From Hydrogenovibrio sp049975065 (GTDB taxonomy: Bacteria; Pseudomonadota; Gammaproteobacteria; Thiomicrospirales; Thiomicrospiraceae): a stretch of DNA of 64,000 bases. Below, one piece after another: positions 1 to 8,226 of the stretch. Numbering within the stretch: the first letter of the stretch is position 1; every line of letters starts with the position of its first letter. The stretch lies in assembly GCA_049975065.1 (NCBI GenBank), contig JBNGDN010000001.1, one strand, 5' to 3'. A model generated the notes under the pieces. The model saw nothing but the letters and a program-made list of their open reading frames with translations, was not told where the DNA came from and searched no databases. A program made the translations under genes and the position numbers.

Positions 1-2
1 CA

Positions 3-12
3 CCAGGCCTGG
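3..12. repeat. CCAGGCCTGG palindrome, copy 1 of 17
   Basis: Intergenic, at the window edge, followed by CGG and six T. Confidence 0.95.
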
Positions 13-58
13 CGGTTTTTTAATAGTTTGATTCCGGTTGAATAAGGGATTCGAATTG

Positions 59-565
59 ATGTCCAGTTGTATCGGATTTGCTCCGATTTTGCCTGAAAAC
101 CCAAAAGTGGTGATTCTCGGCACCATGCCCAGTGTGGCGTCGTTGGAAAAAGCGTTTTATTACGCGCATCCGCGCAATGCCTTTTGGCCAATTCTCGCGG
201 AGGCTTTTCAGCAGCCAATTGAAACCACCGAGCAGAAAATCGCCTTGTGCCGACAGCACGCAATTTTGCTGTGGGATGTCTTGGCGTTTTGCGAACGCGC
301 CGGTAGCTTGGATTCCGCCATTAAACAGCCCGAAGCCAATGATTTTGAGTCGCTTTTCAAACGGTTTCCCGCTTTGAAATCGGTGTTGTTTAACGGCAAA
401 GCCGCCCAGAAGTTGTTTGAGCAACAGGTGATGACAACGCAAATTTTACCGAATGATTTGGTGCTTTATTCACTGCCCTCTACCAGTCCGGCCAATGCGC
501 AATTATCCTTTGAAAACAAACGGGTTTTATGGCAGCAAACACTTGAACAAGCCTGGCCGAAATAA
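59..565 (+). CDS. DNA-deoxyinosine/uracil-type glycosylase (UDG superfamily)
   Basis: A 168-residue protein with the uracil-DNA glycosylase fold, by eye closest to the small deoxyinosine glycosylases that excise hypoxanthine (deaminated adenine) and sometimes uracil to start base-excision repair. Seen: an N-terminal loop GTMPS followed by HPRNAFWPI, and a C-terminal loop SLPSTSPAN, which fit the family's base-pocket and DNA-clamp motifs. ATG 59 is preferred to the in-frame TTG at 38 because AAGGGA lies 9 bases before it. It ends 49 bases before trhP and could be co-transcribed with it. The preferred lesion is inferred from family resemblance only. Confidence 0.75.
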   Translation: MSSCIGFAPILPENPKVVILGTMPSVASLEKAFYYAHPRNAFWPILAEAFQQPIETTEQKIALCRQHAILLWDVLAFCERAGSLDSAIKQPEANDFESLFKRFPALKSVLFNGKAAQKLFEQQVMTTQILPNDLVLYSLPSTSPANAQLSFENKRVLWQQTLEQAWPK

Positions 566-614
566 GGTAAGATACCCGGTTCGCAACTCGGAATTAAACG
601 ATAAAGGATTTGCC

Positions 615-2108
615 TTGAAAGCAGACAACTTTAAACCGGAATTACTCTCGCCCGCCGGGACTTTTAAAAACATGGAGTACGCTTTTGCGTATGGCGCGGA
701 TGCGGTGTATGCCGGTCAGCCGCGTTACAGCCTGCGGGTGCGCAATAACGAATTTGACGAAGAGACCTTGGATAAAGGGATCAAGCGAGCACACGCATTG
801 GGCAAAAAATTCTATGTGGTCAGTAATATCGCGGCGCATAACGCCAAAATCAAGACCTATATGCGCGACATTGCGCCGATTATCGCCATGAAGCCAGATG
901 CGTTGATTATGTCCGACCCGGGCTTGATTGCGATGGTGCGGGCGGAGTATCCGCAACAGGAAATCCATTTGTCGGTGCAGTCCAATGCGGTGAACTGGGC
1001 GACGGTGAAATTCTGGCACGATCAGGGCATCAGCCGGGTGGTGTTGTCGCGCGAATTGTCGATTCAGGAAATCCGTGAAATCGGCGAAGCGGTGCCGGGC
1101 ATGGAGCTGGAAGTGTTCGTGCATGGTGCTTTGTGCATCGCTTATTCCGGGCGTTGTTTGCTGTCCGGTTACATCAATAAGCGGGATGCCAATCAAGGCA
1201 CCTGCACCAATGCTTGCCGTTGGAACTACAACACTTACGAAGGCCAGGAAGACGAAACGGGCGACGTGGTGGGGGTTCCTGTTGAGCAGGTGGCGAACAT
1301 TACCGACCTGACCAGCACGGCGCCTGAGAGACCGGATGTTACCATTGGTGCGGGTAAGCCAACCGACAAAATGATGTTGTTGGAAGAAGAAGGGCGCCCG
1401 GGTGAGTATATGCCGGCGTATGAAGACGAGCATGGTACCTATATTATGAACTCCAAGGACTTACGTGCCGTCGAACTGATTCCGGAATTGGTCGAGATGG
1501 GCGTGGATTCCTTAAAAATCGAAGGGCGCACCAAGTCGCATTACTATGTGGCGCGTACCGCGCAGGTGTACCGCAAAGCCATTGAGGATGCGACCGCCGG
1601 TAAACCGTTTGATCGAAATTTGCTGAGCGATTTGGAAAGCCTGGCGAGCCGCGGGTACACCGAAGGCTTTTTGCGTCGTCATGTGCATTCCGAATACCAA
1701 AACTACGAATACGGCGTCTCCAAATCCGACCGTCAGCGTTTTGTCGGTGAGGTGGTCGATGTGATTGAGCGTGACGGTCAAAGCCTGCTGGAAATCGACG
1801 TGAAAAACAAATTCTGCCTGGGGGATTCGCTGGAGATTATGACGCCGGCCGGCAATGTGACCTTGAAGCTGGCGGACATGCAGGATCATCACGATAAACC
1901 GGTGGAATGTGCCTTGGGGTCCGGTTGGCGTGTACGCATTCCGAATCCATTTAAAGGCTTGGACTTGGACACTTTGCGTTTCGGTTTGGTGATGCGTAAT
2001 GAAGCCTGGGGTGGCGACTTGAAGCGGGATGCGGCGGCTCGTGAAGCCAAGTTGGGCAAAGTGGCGAGCAAAGAGGCGGTTAATGAAGCGGCCGACACGT
2101 CGGTTTGA
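615..2108 (+). CDS. trhP: TrhP/YegQ, U32-family tRNA uridine-34 hydroxylation protein
   Basis: A 497-residue peptidase-U32-family protein. The YegQ/TrhP branch is known to act in prephenate-dependent 5-hydroxylation of uridine 34 in tRNA rather than in proteolysis. Seen: the opening ELLSPAG and YGADAVYAG barrel strands, and the cysteine-rich centre ALCIAYSGRCLLSGY then GTCTNACRWNY, which carries the four conserved cysteines. The start is TTG 615, preceded by AAAGGA; upstream in-frame codons would lie inside the glycosylase gene. It is about 45 residues longer than E. coli YegQ, mainly at the C-terminus. The ferredoxin gene directly downstream is the same neighbour pairing that U32 genes often show. 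Confidence 0.9.
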   Translation: MKADNFKPELLSPAGTFKNMEYAFAYGADAVYAGQPRYSLRVRNNEFDEETLDKGIKRAHALGKKFYVVSNIAAHNAKIKTYMRDIAPIIAMKPDALIMSDPGLIAMVRAEYPQQEIHLSVQSNAVNWATVKFWHDQGISRVVLSRELSIQEIREIGEAVPGMELEVFVHGALCIAYSGRCLLSGYINKRDANQGTCTNACRWNYNTYEGQEDETGDVVGVPVEQVANITDLTSTAPERPDVTIGAGKPTDKMMLLEEEGRPGEYMPAYEDEHGTYIMNSKDLRAVELIPELVEMGVDSLKIEGRTKSHYYVARTAQVYRKAIEDATAGKPFDRNLLSDLESLASRGYTEGFLRRHVHSEYQNYEYGVSKSDRQRFVGEVVDVIERDGQSLLEIDVKNKFCLGDSLEIMTPAGNVTLKLADMQDHHDKPVECALGSGWRVRIPNPFKGLDLDTLRFGLVMRNEAWGGDLKRDAAAREAKLGKVASKEAVNEAADTSV

Positions 2109-2140
2109 AATCGCTTGGGTAAGTTGAAGGAACGACGCTT

Positions 2141-2398
2141 ATGGCTTTGAAAATACTGCAAGGGTGCACCAATTGCGATATGTGCGAACCGGAATGCCCG
2201 AACCAAGCGATTTATTACGGCGAGAAAATCTACGAAATCAACCCGGATTTATGCACGGAATGTGTCGGCTATTACGATACCCCGACTTGCGTCAGCGTCT
2301 GCCCGGTGGATTGCATTATCACCGATCCGGAGCGGGTGGAGGATTCGGACACTTTATTGAAAAAGTTCGAACATCTGGTGCTGACGGATAAAATTTAA
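2141..2398 (+). CDS. YfhL-type 2[4Fe-4S] ferredoxin
   Basis: An 85-residue ferredoxin with two cysteine motifs. The first is C9-x2-C12-x2-C15-x3-C19-P. The second is the expanded C38-x2-C41-x8-C50-x3-C54-P typical of Allochromatium-type (YfhL) ferredoxins with low-potential clusters. It is a small soluble electron carrier. AAGGA lies about 10 bases before ATG. It starts 32 bases after trhP, so the two are probably one operon; supplying electrons to TrhP is my inference and is not visible in the sequence. Confidence 0.92.
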   Translation: MALKILQGCTNCDMCEPECPNQAIYYGEKIYEINPDLCTECVGYYDTPTCVSVCPVDCIITDPERVEDSDTLLKKFEHLVLTDKI

Positions 2399-2652
2399 CC
2401 CAGCACGCTGCAGCGCTCAATGGGTAATGGGTGTCGAGCGTATAACTTTTTGATATGCCATTAAAAAATTCTGATATTAGCCGATAATAATAAGCTATGG
2501 TGTTTTGCGAATGGGCTGGTTAAAATGGCAGAAATTGTCGTAATTTCAGCTGCGATTTTTCGTCAATTGTGATGCGTTTGAATGGCAAGAAAATGTCATG
2601 TTACCTAATGCTTGTACTGAATGCTTGATTTATCCTCCTCCAACTAGGATGA
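2399..2652. other. Gene-free A/T-rich stretch, possible small RNA
   Basis: I see no convincing reading frame here. A weak promoter-like pair, TTGATA at 2450 and GATATT at 2473, is separated by 17 bases on the + strand. It would start a transcript of about 200 nt ending at the strong terminator at 2653-2683. The region could equally be the 3' untranslated region of the ferredoxin operon. Confidence 0.3.
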
Positions 2653-2683
2653 GCGCTGATGCTCCGCATCGGCGCTTTTTTTT
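2653..2683 (+). terminator. Rho-independent terminator after the ferredoxin gene
   Basis: GCGCTGATGC, a three-base loop, then GCATCGGCGC, with one G-T pair in the stem, is followed by a run of eight T. It closes the trhP-ferredoxin unit or a small RNA before the GST promoter. Confidence 0.85.
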
Positions 2684-2707
2684 CGCGCCTTGTTTCACGC
2701 TTCCTTC

Positions 2708-2735
2708 TTGACCTGGTCACCTGAGTTTGTATGAT
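2708..2735 (+). promoter_or_regulatory. Sigma-70-like promoter for the GST gene
   Basis: TTGACC at 2708, a 16-base spacer and TATGAT at 2730, five of six matches at both boxes. It lies between the terminator at 2653 and the GST start at 2767, so it fits the head of a new transcription unit. Confidence 0.65.
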
Positions 2736-2766
2736 GTGACTACTTGAATCAGTTAGGAGAGAGAAA

Positions 2767-3468
2767 ATGACCGGCCAGCAACCTCACAGCCCGCTTTTGG
2801 ATGAAAAGCTTGAGTTAATCAGCTTTAAGCTCTGCCCGTTTGTGCAGAGAGCCGTGATTGTGCTCAAGCTCAAGCAAGTGGACTTTGATTTGACCTTTAT
2901 TGATTTGAATAACCCGCCCGAGTGGTTTGCCGAAGTCTCTCCGCTTGGAAAAGTGCCGGTTTTAAAGGTGGGCAAGTCGGTATTGTTTGAATCCATGGTG
3001 ATTCAAGAATTTGTTGATGAAATCACGCCGCCATCGCTGCACCCGGCGGATCCGCTGAAAAAGGCGATGAACCGCGCTTGGATGATTTTTGGTGGGGATT
3101 TGAGTGAGTTGCTGTTTAAGCTGGCGCACGCCACCGAAGCGGCGCAGTTTGAATCCTTGCGTCAGGCGATGCACGATAAGTTGGTGCGAGTGGAGGCGGT
3201 TCACAGTGGTGGCACCTATTTTAATGGCGACGAATTTTCGTTGATTGATGCCGCTTATGCCCCGTCTTTTATGCGTTTGGCGTTAATGCAGAATGTCTGT
3301 TCAGTGGATTTTCTGGCTGGGTTGCCGAAAATGCAGGCCTGGTCAAAATCGCTTCTGGCTCAAGAATGCGTGAAGGCGTCGGTGGTGCCGGAAATGCCGG
3401 TGATGTATCAAACGATGTTGCGCAATGTGGAAAGCAGCTATCTGGCCACCTTGGCGCAGGAAGCCTGA
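2767..3468 (+). CDS. Glutathione S-transferase family protein
   Basis: A 233-residue GST. Seen: an N-terminal thioredoxin-like domain with the CPFVQR loop (a cysteine-type, omega-like active site), the cis-proline segment GKVPVL and the glutathione-binding FESMVI, then an all-helical C-terminal domain with DEFSLIDAAYAP, the usual N-capping box. Cysteine GSTs generally act as thiol-transfer or reductase enzymes on glutathione adducts; the substrate here is unknown. AGGAGA stands 7 bases before ATG, and a promoter lies upstream. The next gene starts 4 bases after its stop. Confidence 0.88.
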   Translation: MTGQQPHSPLLDEKLELISFKLCPFVQRAVIVLKLKQVDFDLTFIDLNNPPEWFAEVSPLGKVPVLKVGKSVLFESMVIQEFVDEITPPSLHPADPLKKAMNRAWMIFGGDLSELLFKLAHATEAAQFESLRQAMHDKLVRVEAVHSGGTYFNGDEFSLIDAAYAPSFMRLALMQNVCSVDFLAGLPKMQAWSKSLLAQECVKASVVPEMPVMYQTMLRNVESSYLATLAQEA

Positions 3469-3472
3469 TACG

Positions 3473-4357
3473 TTGAAGCGGTTGGGCGCTGGAATCATTG
3501 CTGGGTGCTGGCTGGTTTTGGTGAGCTTGGGCGGGTCTGTGTGTCACAGCCTCGCCGTGGCGGCTCCTGCGCCGTCGGCGCTTCTTGCCTCCCAGGCAAC
3601 GACCGTCGATTTTAATTGGGTCGCGGCTCGTATCGAGCAGAATGAAACCGGCGGCAAAGAGGCTTATCTGACTTTTTGGAGTGATAATGAGCCTTTCCCT
3701 TCGTTCGGTATTGGGCATTTTATCTGGATTCCTAAGGGCGTCACGGTTCCGTTTCAGCAGACCTTTCCGCAGATGGTGGCTTATGTGTCGGCACGTCAGC
3801 CGGCACCTGACTGGCTGCGAACCCTGAATCCTTTTCAACCGCCCTGGCCGGATCGCCACGCTTTTTACCAGGCCTGGTCGGAACCGTCATTAAGCGAATT
3901 GCGCCAATGGCTGGCTGAGACAAAGGGCTTGCAGGCTCAGTTTATTTATCGGCGGCTGCTGTCGCAGTTGGACGCCGCCTGGCTGCAAATGACGGCTGCA
4001 CATCAACGCCAGGTGTCACAGCGAATTGCCGTCTTGTCAAGTGAGCCGCGCGGCGTATTTGCGCTGATTGATTACGCCAATTTTAAGGGCGTCGGGTTGA
4101 ATGCCCAGGAGCGTTATTTGGGTGAGGGCTGGGGGTTGCTGGATGTTTTGCTGGCGATGCCATCCACGCCCTCTGAGTTGTCCGGGGCGTCTGATGCCAA
4201 ACCGGTCTCATCGGAGGCGTTTTCCGCGGCTTTGCGGGCGTTTGTTGAGTCCGCGACATCGCGGTTGCGGTTGCGGGTGAAACTGTCGCCACGTGATCGC
4301 AATGAGCAGCGTTGGCTCCCCGGCTGGGAAACGCGCTTGGCGCGTTATCTTTCGTGA
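3473..4357 (+). CDS. Exported protein of unknown function with lysozyme-like motif
   Basis: A 294-residue protein that I do not recognise as a named family. Seen: TTG start at 3473 with AGGAAG about ten bases upstream, then a clear signal peptide (KR, hydrophobic residues 4-29, probable cut near A30-A31). Residues 50-90 hold R-x-E-x-N-E-T-G-G-K and a strand ending SFGIGHFIW. D71 and S77-F-G-I-G-H have the same spacing as the D20 and T26-I-G-I-G-H of T4-type lysozymes, and an acidic residue lies near the E11 position. A periplasmic muramidase-like role is therefore an inference. It sits between GST and a prenyltransferase gene with almost no gaps. Confidence 0.7.
   Translation: MKRLGAGIIAGCWLVLVSLGGSVCHSLAVAAPAPSALLASQATTVDFNWVAARIEQNETGGKEAYLTFWSDNEPFPSFGIGHFIWIPKGVTVPFQQTFPQMVAYVSARQPAPDWLRTLNPFQPPWPDRHAFYQAWSEPSLSELRQWLAETKGLQAQFIYRRLLSQLDAAWLQMTAAHQRQVSQRIAVLSSEPRGVFALIDYANFKGVGLNAQERYLGEGWGLLDVLLAMPSTPSELSGASDAKPVSSEAFSAALRAFVESATSRLRLRVKLSPRDRNEQRWLPGWETRLARYLS
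3868..3877. repeat. CCAGGCCTGG palindrome, copy 2
   Basis: In the exported lysozyme-like gene, Q-A-W frame, flanks A and TC. Confidence 0.95.
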
Positions 4358-4364
4358 GGCACGC

Positions 4365-5294
4365 ATGTCGGTGACAGCCTCTAATCCAACGTTTAGGCAA
4401 ACGGCGAAGACCGTTCTTCAGGCCATGCGACCTCCGTTTTTGTTGTTAACCGTGGCGATGATGGTGTTGGTGGCGGCATTGGCCAGCTATGAAGGTTATC
4501 GCTGGTCCACGCCTCTGTTTGTTCTGATTTGTCTGGCCGCATTGGCGGCGCATCTGGCGGTCAATCTGCTGAATGAATACGAAGATTTCGAATCCGGTTT
4601 GGACGCCATCACCCAGCGAACTCCGTTCAGTGGTGGCAGCGGTGCCTTGCAGGTGGAACCCCGCGCGGCGCAAGCGGTGGCGGCGGCCGGTTATTTTTGT
4701 TTGGGGTTTTTGATTACCCTCGGAGCGTTTTTCGTCCAGTTGCGCGGTGAGTGGGTTTTGCTCATTGGGCTGCTCGGTGTGGTGGTGATTGTCAGCTATA
4801 CGTCTTTTATCACTCGTCATCCTTGGCTGTGCTTGGTGTCACCAGGCCTGGCGTTTGGTCCTTTTATGATCGTGGGCGGCACCTTGGTGTTGACCGGTGA
4901 ATTCAGTTGGTTGGCCTTTTGGGTGTCTTGGATTCCGTTTTTATTGGTGAACAATTTATTGCTGTTGAACCAGTTTCCAGATGAAGCGGCCGACCAGCGT
5001 TTGGGGCGTTTTAATATCATTATGCAATGGGGGCATGCGCGCAGTTTTGGGGTGTTTCTGTTGTTTTGGGGGCTGGCGTATGGGGTGCTGGCCTGGCTGA
5101 TTCTTTTGCAATGGCTGCCGCTGGCGTCGGCGTCGGGGTTTGTGACTCTGCCATGGGTGTGGGCTATGGGTTATAAACTGCGCAATCGTACCCGAGATTT
5201 AATACAATTAACCCCTTTGCTGGCAATGAATGTGGCTGCAACCCTGCTGTTGCCGGTTTTGATTGCGTTTGGCCTTTATTATGACGTGGCTTGA
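4365..5294 (+). CDS. UbiA-family membrane prenyltransferase (MenA-like)
   Basis: A 309-residue polytopic membrane protein, about eight or nine hydrophobic helices. Seen: the first Mg-diphosphate motif NEYEDFESGLD, with the N-x3-D-x5-D spacing of MenA, and a second motif NQFPDEAADQRLGR (N-x3-D-x3-D). These coordinate the isoprenoid diphosphate that is transferred to an aromatic or other acceptor at the membrane. The start is ATG 4365, with GAGG upstream overlapping the previous stop. An E replaces the usual D after the first N. The acceptor cannot be told from sequence; assignment as MenA proper would be an over-call without other men genes. Confidence 0.8.
   Translation: MSVTASNPTFRQTAKTVLQAMRPPFLLLTVAMMVLVAALASYEGYRWSTPLFVLICLAALAAHLAVNLLNEYEDFESGLDAITQRTPFSGGSGALQVEPRAAQAVAAAGYFCLGFLITLGAFFVQLRGEWVLLIGLLGVVVIVSYTSFITRHPWLCLVSPGLAFGPFMIVGGTLVLTGEFSWLAFWVSWIPFLLVNNLLLLNQFPDEAADQRLGRFNIIMQWGHARSFGVFLLFWGLAYGVLAWLILLQWLPLASASGFVTLPWVWAMGYKLRNRTRDLIQLTPLLAMNVAATLLLPVLIAFGLYYDVA
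4842..4851. repeat. CCAGGCCTGG palindrome, copy 3
   Basis: In the UbiA-family gene, P-G-L frame. Confidence 0.95.
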
Positions 5295-5319
5295 AGACTT
5301 GAATTCAAGGGAAGAAAAA

Positions 5320-6213
5320 ATGTACCAGACCTTAATGGATACAGTGGGCAATACGCCGTTGGTAAGGGTGCAGCGGTTGGTGCATCCGGATACGAACAGT
5401 GTGGTGCTGGCGAAACTGGAAGGCAATAATCCGGCGGGGTCGGTAAAAGATCGTCCGGCCGTCAATATGATTCGTCAGGCGCAAAAGCGCGGCGAGATTC
5501 AACCGGGGGACACCTTGATTGAAGCCACCAGCGGTAATACCGGCATTGCCTTGGCCATGGCCTCGGCGCTGATGGGCTATCGCCTGAAATTGATTATGCC
5601 GGACAATATGTCGATGGAACGCCGTGCGTCCATGGCCGCTTATGGTGCCGAGTTGATTTTGGTGTCGCAAGCAACCGGCATGGAAGGCGCGCGGGATTTG
5701 GCGCAAACGATGCAGGTGGCGGGGGAGGGGGTTGTGTTGGATCAGTTTGCGAATCCCGATAATCCGATGGCGCATTACCATGCCACCGGGCCGGAAATCT
5801 GGCACGGCACGCAAGGCGAAGTCACGCATTTCGTCAGTGCGATGGGCACCACTGGCACCATTATGGGCACCTCCATGTATTTGAAGGAACAGTCCGATGC
5901 GGTGCAGATTGTTGGGGTGCAGCCCACCGAAGGGTCGTCGATTCCCGGTATTCGCCGCTGGTCGAAAGCCTATTTACCCGCCATTTACGATGACCGCCGC
6001 GTGGATCGCGTGATAGATGTGTCGCAATCGCTGGCGGAAAACACCATGCGAGAGATGGCCGTCAAGGAAGGGATTTTTGCCGGTGTTTCCTCCGGTGGTG
6101 CCATGGCGGCCGCCTTGCAGGTGGCGCGTGAAACCGAAAACGCCACCATTGTCACCATTGTGTGTGACCGGGGTGATCGGTATCTGTCTACCAATGTCTT
6201 TGCCGCGCCCTGA
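5320..6213 (+). CDS. cysM: Cysteine synthase B (O-acetylserine sulfhydrylase)
   Basis: A 297-residue PLP enzyme that makes cysteine from O-acetylserine and sulfide; the CysM isoform can also use thiosulfate. Seen: NPAGSVKDRP with the PLP lysine K43, the substrate loop TSGNTGIALA, and the phosphate-binding MGTTGTIMG. The IRRWSKAYLP segment is characteristic of CysM rather than CysK. The start is ATG 5320 behind AAGGGAAG. It follows the prenyltransferase by 25 bases. Confidence 0.93.
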   Translation: MYQTLMDTVGNTPLVRVQRLVHPDTNSVVLAKLEGNNPAGSVKDRPAVNMIRQAQKRGEIQPGDTLIEATSGNTGIALAMASALMGYRLKLIMPDNMSMERRASMAAYGAELILVSQATGMEGARDLAQTMQVAGEGVVLDQFANPDNPMAHYHATGPEIWHGTQGEVTHFVSAMGTTGTIMGTSMYLKEQSDAVQIVGVQPTEGSSIPGIRRWSKAYLPAIYDDRRVDRVIDVSQSLAENTMREMAVKEGIFAGVSSGGAMAAALQVARETENATIVTIVCDRGDRYLSTNVFAAP

Positions 6214-6274
6214 GCGGTGATTCAGCAGGACCTCCAGCAGACAAAATACAAAATAAAAGGCGTACGGAAGGCTT

Positions 6275-6775
6275 ATGGCCAGAGAAATTGAACGTAAATT
6301 TTTGGTAACGGGAAGCGATTGGGAGACCCTGGCGGATAAGCAGGTGCATTTTGCACAGGGGTATTTGAACGATATTCACCAAGGCGGCAGCAAAAGCTCA
6401 ATTCGCATTCGTTTGGAAGGGGAGGCGGCCAATATTAATATCAAGAGCTTGGAAATCGGCTTGAGTCGCGATGAGTACGAATATTCAATTGACGCGGACG
6501 ATGCGAGGCGGATGCTGGATACCTTGTGTGTGGGGCCGGTGATTGAAAAAGTGCGTTATTATGTTACATACGAGTCACATATTTGGGAAGTCGATCGCTT
6601 TTTAGGCGATAATGACGGTTTGATTGTGGCGGAAGTGGAGCTGTCGTCCGAACAGGAAGTGGTGCGCCTGCCGGATTGGATTGGACAGGAAGTCACGGAT
6701 ATTCCGCGATATTACAACATTAGTTTAAGCCAACGACCTTATTGCAACTGGAGTGATCATGAAAAAATCAGTTAG
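6275..6775 (+). CDS. CYTH-domain protein, probable inorganic triphosphatase-like
   Basis: A 166-residue single-domain CYTH (triphosphate tunnel) protein. Seen: the signature EIERKFLV at residues 4-11, the basic strand SIRIRLEG, EKVRYYV, and the acidic strand VAEVELSSE, which together line the tunnel that binds triphosphate and metal. Small bacterial relatives mostly hydrolyse inorganic tripolyphosphate, but the family also holds adenylate cyclases, so the substrate is open. GGAAGG precedes ATG. It overlaps the TolC-family gene by 17 bases, indicating translational coupling. Confidence 0.85.
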   Translation: MAREIERKFLVTGSDWETLADKQVHFAQGYLNDIHQGGSKSSIRIRLEGEAANINIKSLEIGLSRDEYEYSIDADDARRMLDTLCVGPVIEKVRYYVTYESHIWEVDRFLGDNDGLIVAEVELSSEQEVVRLPDWIGQEVTDIPRYYNISLSQRPYCNWSDHEKIS

Positions 6776-8156
6776 ATCGAATGCGTTGAATGCGCCTACA
6801 CGGCCTCAAGCCCGATTTTTAAAGCCTTTGGCCGCCGCAATGCTGGTGGTTTCCGGCCAGGCCTGGTCAGCACCGGGGCTGGTGGATATTTATCAGATGG
6901 CGGTGTTGCATGATGCCCGACTGGCGGAAGCACGCGCTGTTTATGAAGCGAATCAGCAGGTGGTGGACATTGCCAAGTCGCCTTTATTGCCGCAGATTTC
7001 TGTGGATGGGGGTTTGACGAAACGTGACAGCGACCAAAAGGCGAACGATGTGACCACTGGTGAGCTGGGCGTCAGTTTGGATCAATCGCTCTACAACCAT
7101 GCCAATTGGTCGAACTACACGCAAGCCAACTATGAATTGAAACAAGCCGAATATCAGATCAAGTTTGCTGAACAGGACTTGATTGTGCGTGTGGCGGACG
7201 CCTATTTTAAAGTGGTGTTGGCCGAGCAGGATTTGACCCTAGCGGTTGCCAATGAAGAAGCGGATAAGACTCAGTGGGAAAGAGCGAAGGCCTCCGCTGA
7301 AGTTGGCTTGTCGAGCCGCACGGACGTGTTGCAGGCCAAATCCAGTTACGATTTATCGACTTCCAATCGCATCAGTGCACAGAATGAAGTGGATAAATCC
7401 TATGACGAGCTGATGAAATTGACGGGCAAACCGGTCAATGAGCTGAAAGTGATTGCGCTGAATACTCAGTTGCCGGACATCAAACTCGATATGACAGATT
7501 GGGAAACCCGTGCCGAAGGCGATAACCTCGAAGTGTTGCAGCAGCAAGAAAGCACCAAAGTGGCGTCGGAGGAAATTGAAGTGCAGAAGTCCGGTTATTG
7601 GCCACAGTTCAATCTGCAGGCGGGCTATCGCAATTATAATTACATGGACACGCCTTCCGGTTACAGTTCGCAATATCAGGATCGTAATGATTTAACCGTA
7701 GGGGTGTATGCGAGCCTGCCGCTCTATTCCGGCGGCAGTACCACGTCTTTAGTGTCTCAGGCGCGTGCCAATTACAAGGCGGCAACTGAAGGCTTGCGAA
7801 ATGCACGCGAAACCGCTCGACTGGATGCGCGAGTGCAGGTGCGCAATGTTCAGCGTGGTTTGGAATTGGTGACGGCCAACCGAGCGGCGGTGCAGTCCAA
7901 TGATGCGTTTCTGGAAGCCGCCGAGGAAGGCTATAAAGTTGGTTTGAAAAGCTTGCTGGAAGTCTTGACGGCGCGTACCAATATGTTCCAAGCCAGACGA
8001 AACTTGGCGGAGTCGCTGCATAATGTGGTCCTCAGTCGTTTGAAACTGGAGGCGGTGGCCGGCAGTCTGACCCCTGAAAAATTGCAGGGTTACGATGAGA
8101 TTCTCACCAATCCAAGTCAGGAGCCAATGCCGAAACTGGATCCGATGGATCCGTGA
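6759..8156 (+). CDS. TolC-family outer-membrane channel protein
   Basis: A 465-residue outer-membrane efflux or type I secretion channel. Seen: a long signal peptide (positive residues 2-21, hydrophobic stretch, cut near SGQAWSA), then two internally similar halves with coiled-coil helices. The motif YKVGLKSLLEVLTARTN marks the second OEP repeat. It acts as the outer-membrane exit duct for inner-membrane pumps; none is adjacent, so the partner is encoded elsewhere. The start is ATG 6759 with GGAG close by, inside the CYTH gene end. A CCAGGCCTGG copy lies in the signal-peptide region. Confidence 0.92.
   Translation: MKKSVRSNALNAPTRPQARFLKPLAAAMLVVSGQAWSAPGLVDIYQMAVLHDARLAEARAVYEANQQVVDIAKSPLLPQISVDGGLTKRDSDQKANDVTTGELGVSLDQSLYNHANWSNYTQANYELKQAEYQIKFAEQDLIVRVADAYFKVVLAEQDLTLAVANEEADKTQWERAKASAEVGLSSRTDVLQAKSSYDLSTSNRISAQNEVDKSYDELMKLTGKPVNELKVIALNTQLPDIKLDMTDWETRAEGDNLEVLQQQESTKVASEEIEVQKSGYWPQFNLQAGYRNYNYMDTPSGYSSQYQDRNDLTVGVYASLPLYSGGSTTSLVSQARANYKAATEGLRNARETARLDARVQVRNVQRGLELVTANRAAVQSNDAFLEAAEEGYKVGLKSLLEVLTARTNMFQARRNLAESLHNVVLSRLKLEAVAGSLTPEKLQGYDEILTNPSQEPMPKLDPMDP
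6857..6866. repeat. CCAGGCCTGG palindrome, copy 4
   Basis: In the TolC-family signal peptide, Q-A-W frame. Confidence 0.95.
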
Positions 8157-8226
8157 GTTGGACTGGCCAGCCATCACGCTTATCCCGGTTTTATGAAAAC
8201 ACGTCATTTTGTACCGCTTGTCTTGC

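Noticed and set aside
642..1433. 263-codon open frame on the minus strand inside trhP
   Set aside because: Shadow of trhP; arginine- and histidine-rich composition typical of antisense frames and no start signal.
4365..5294. Naming the prenyltransferase menA
   Set aside because: The first motif spacing fits MenA, but the acceptor is not visible and no other menaquinone genes are nearby.
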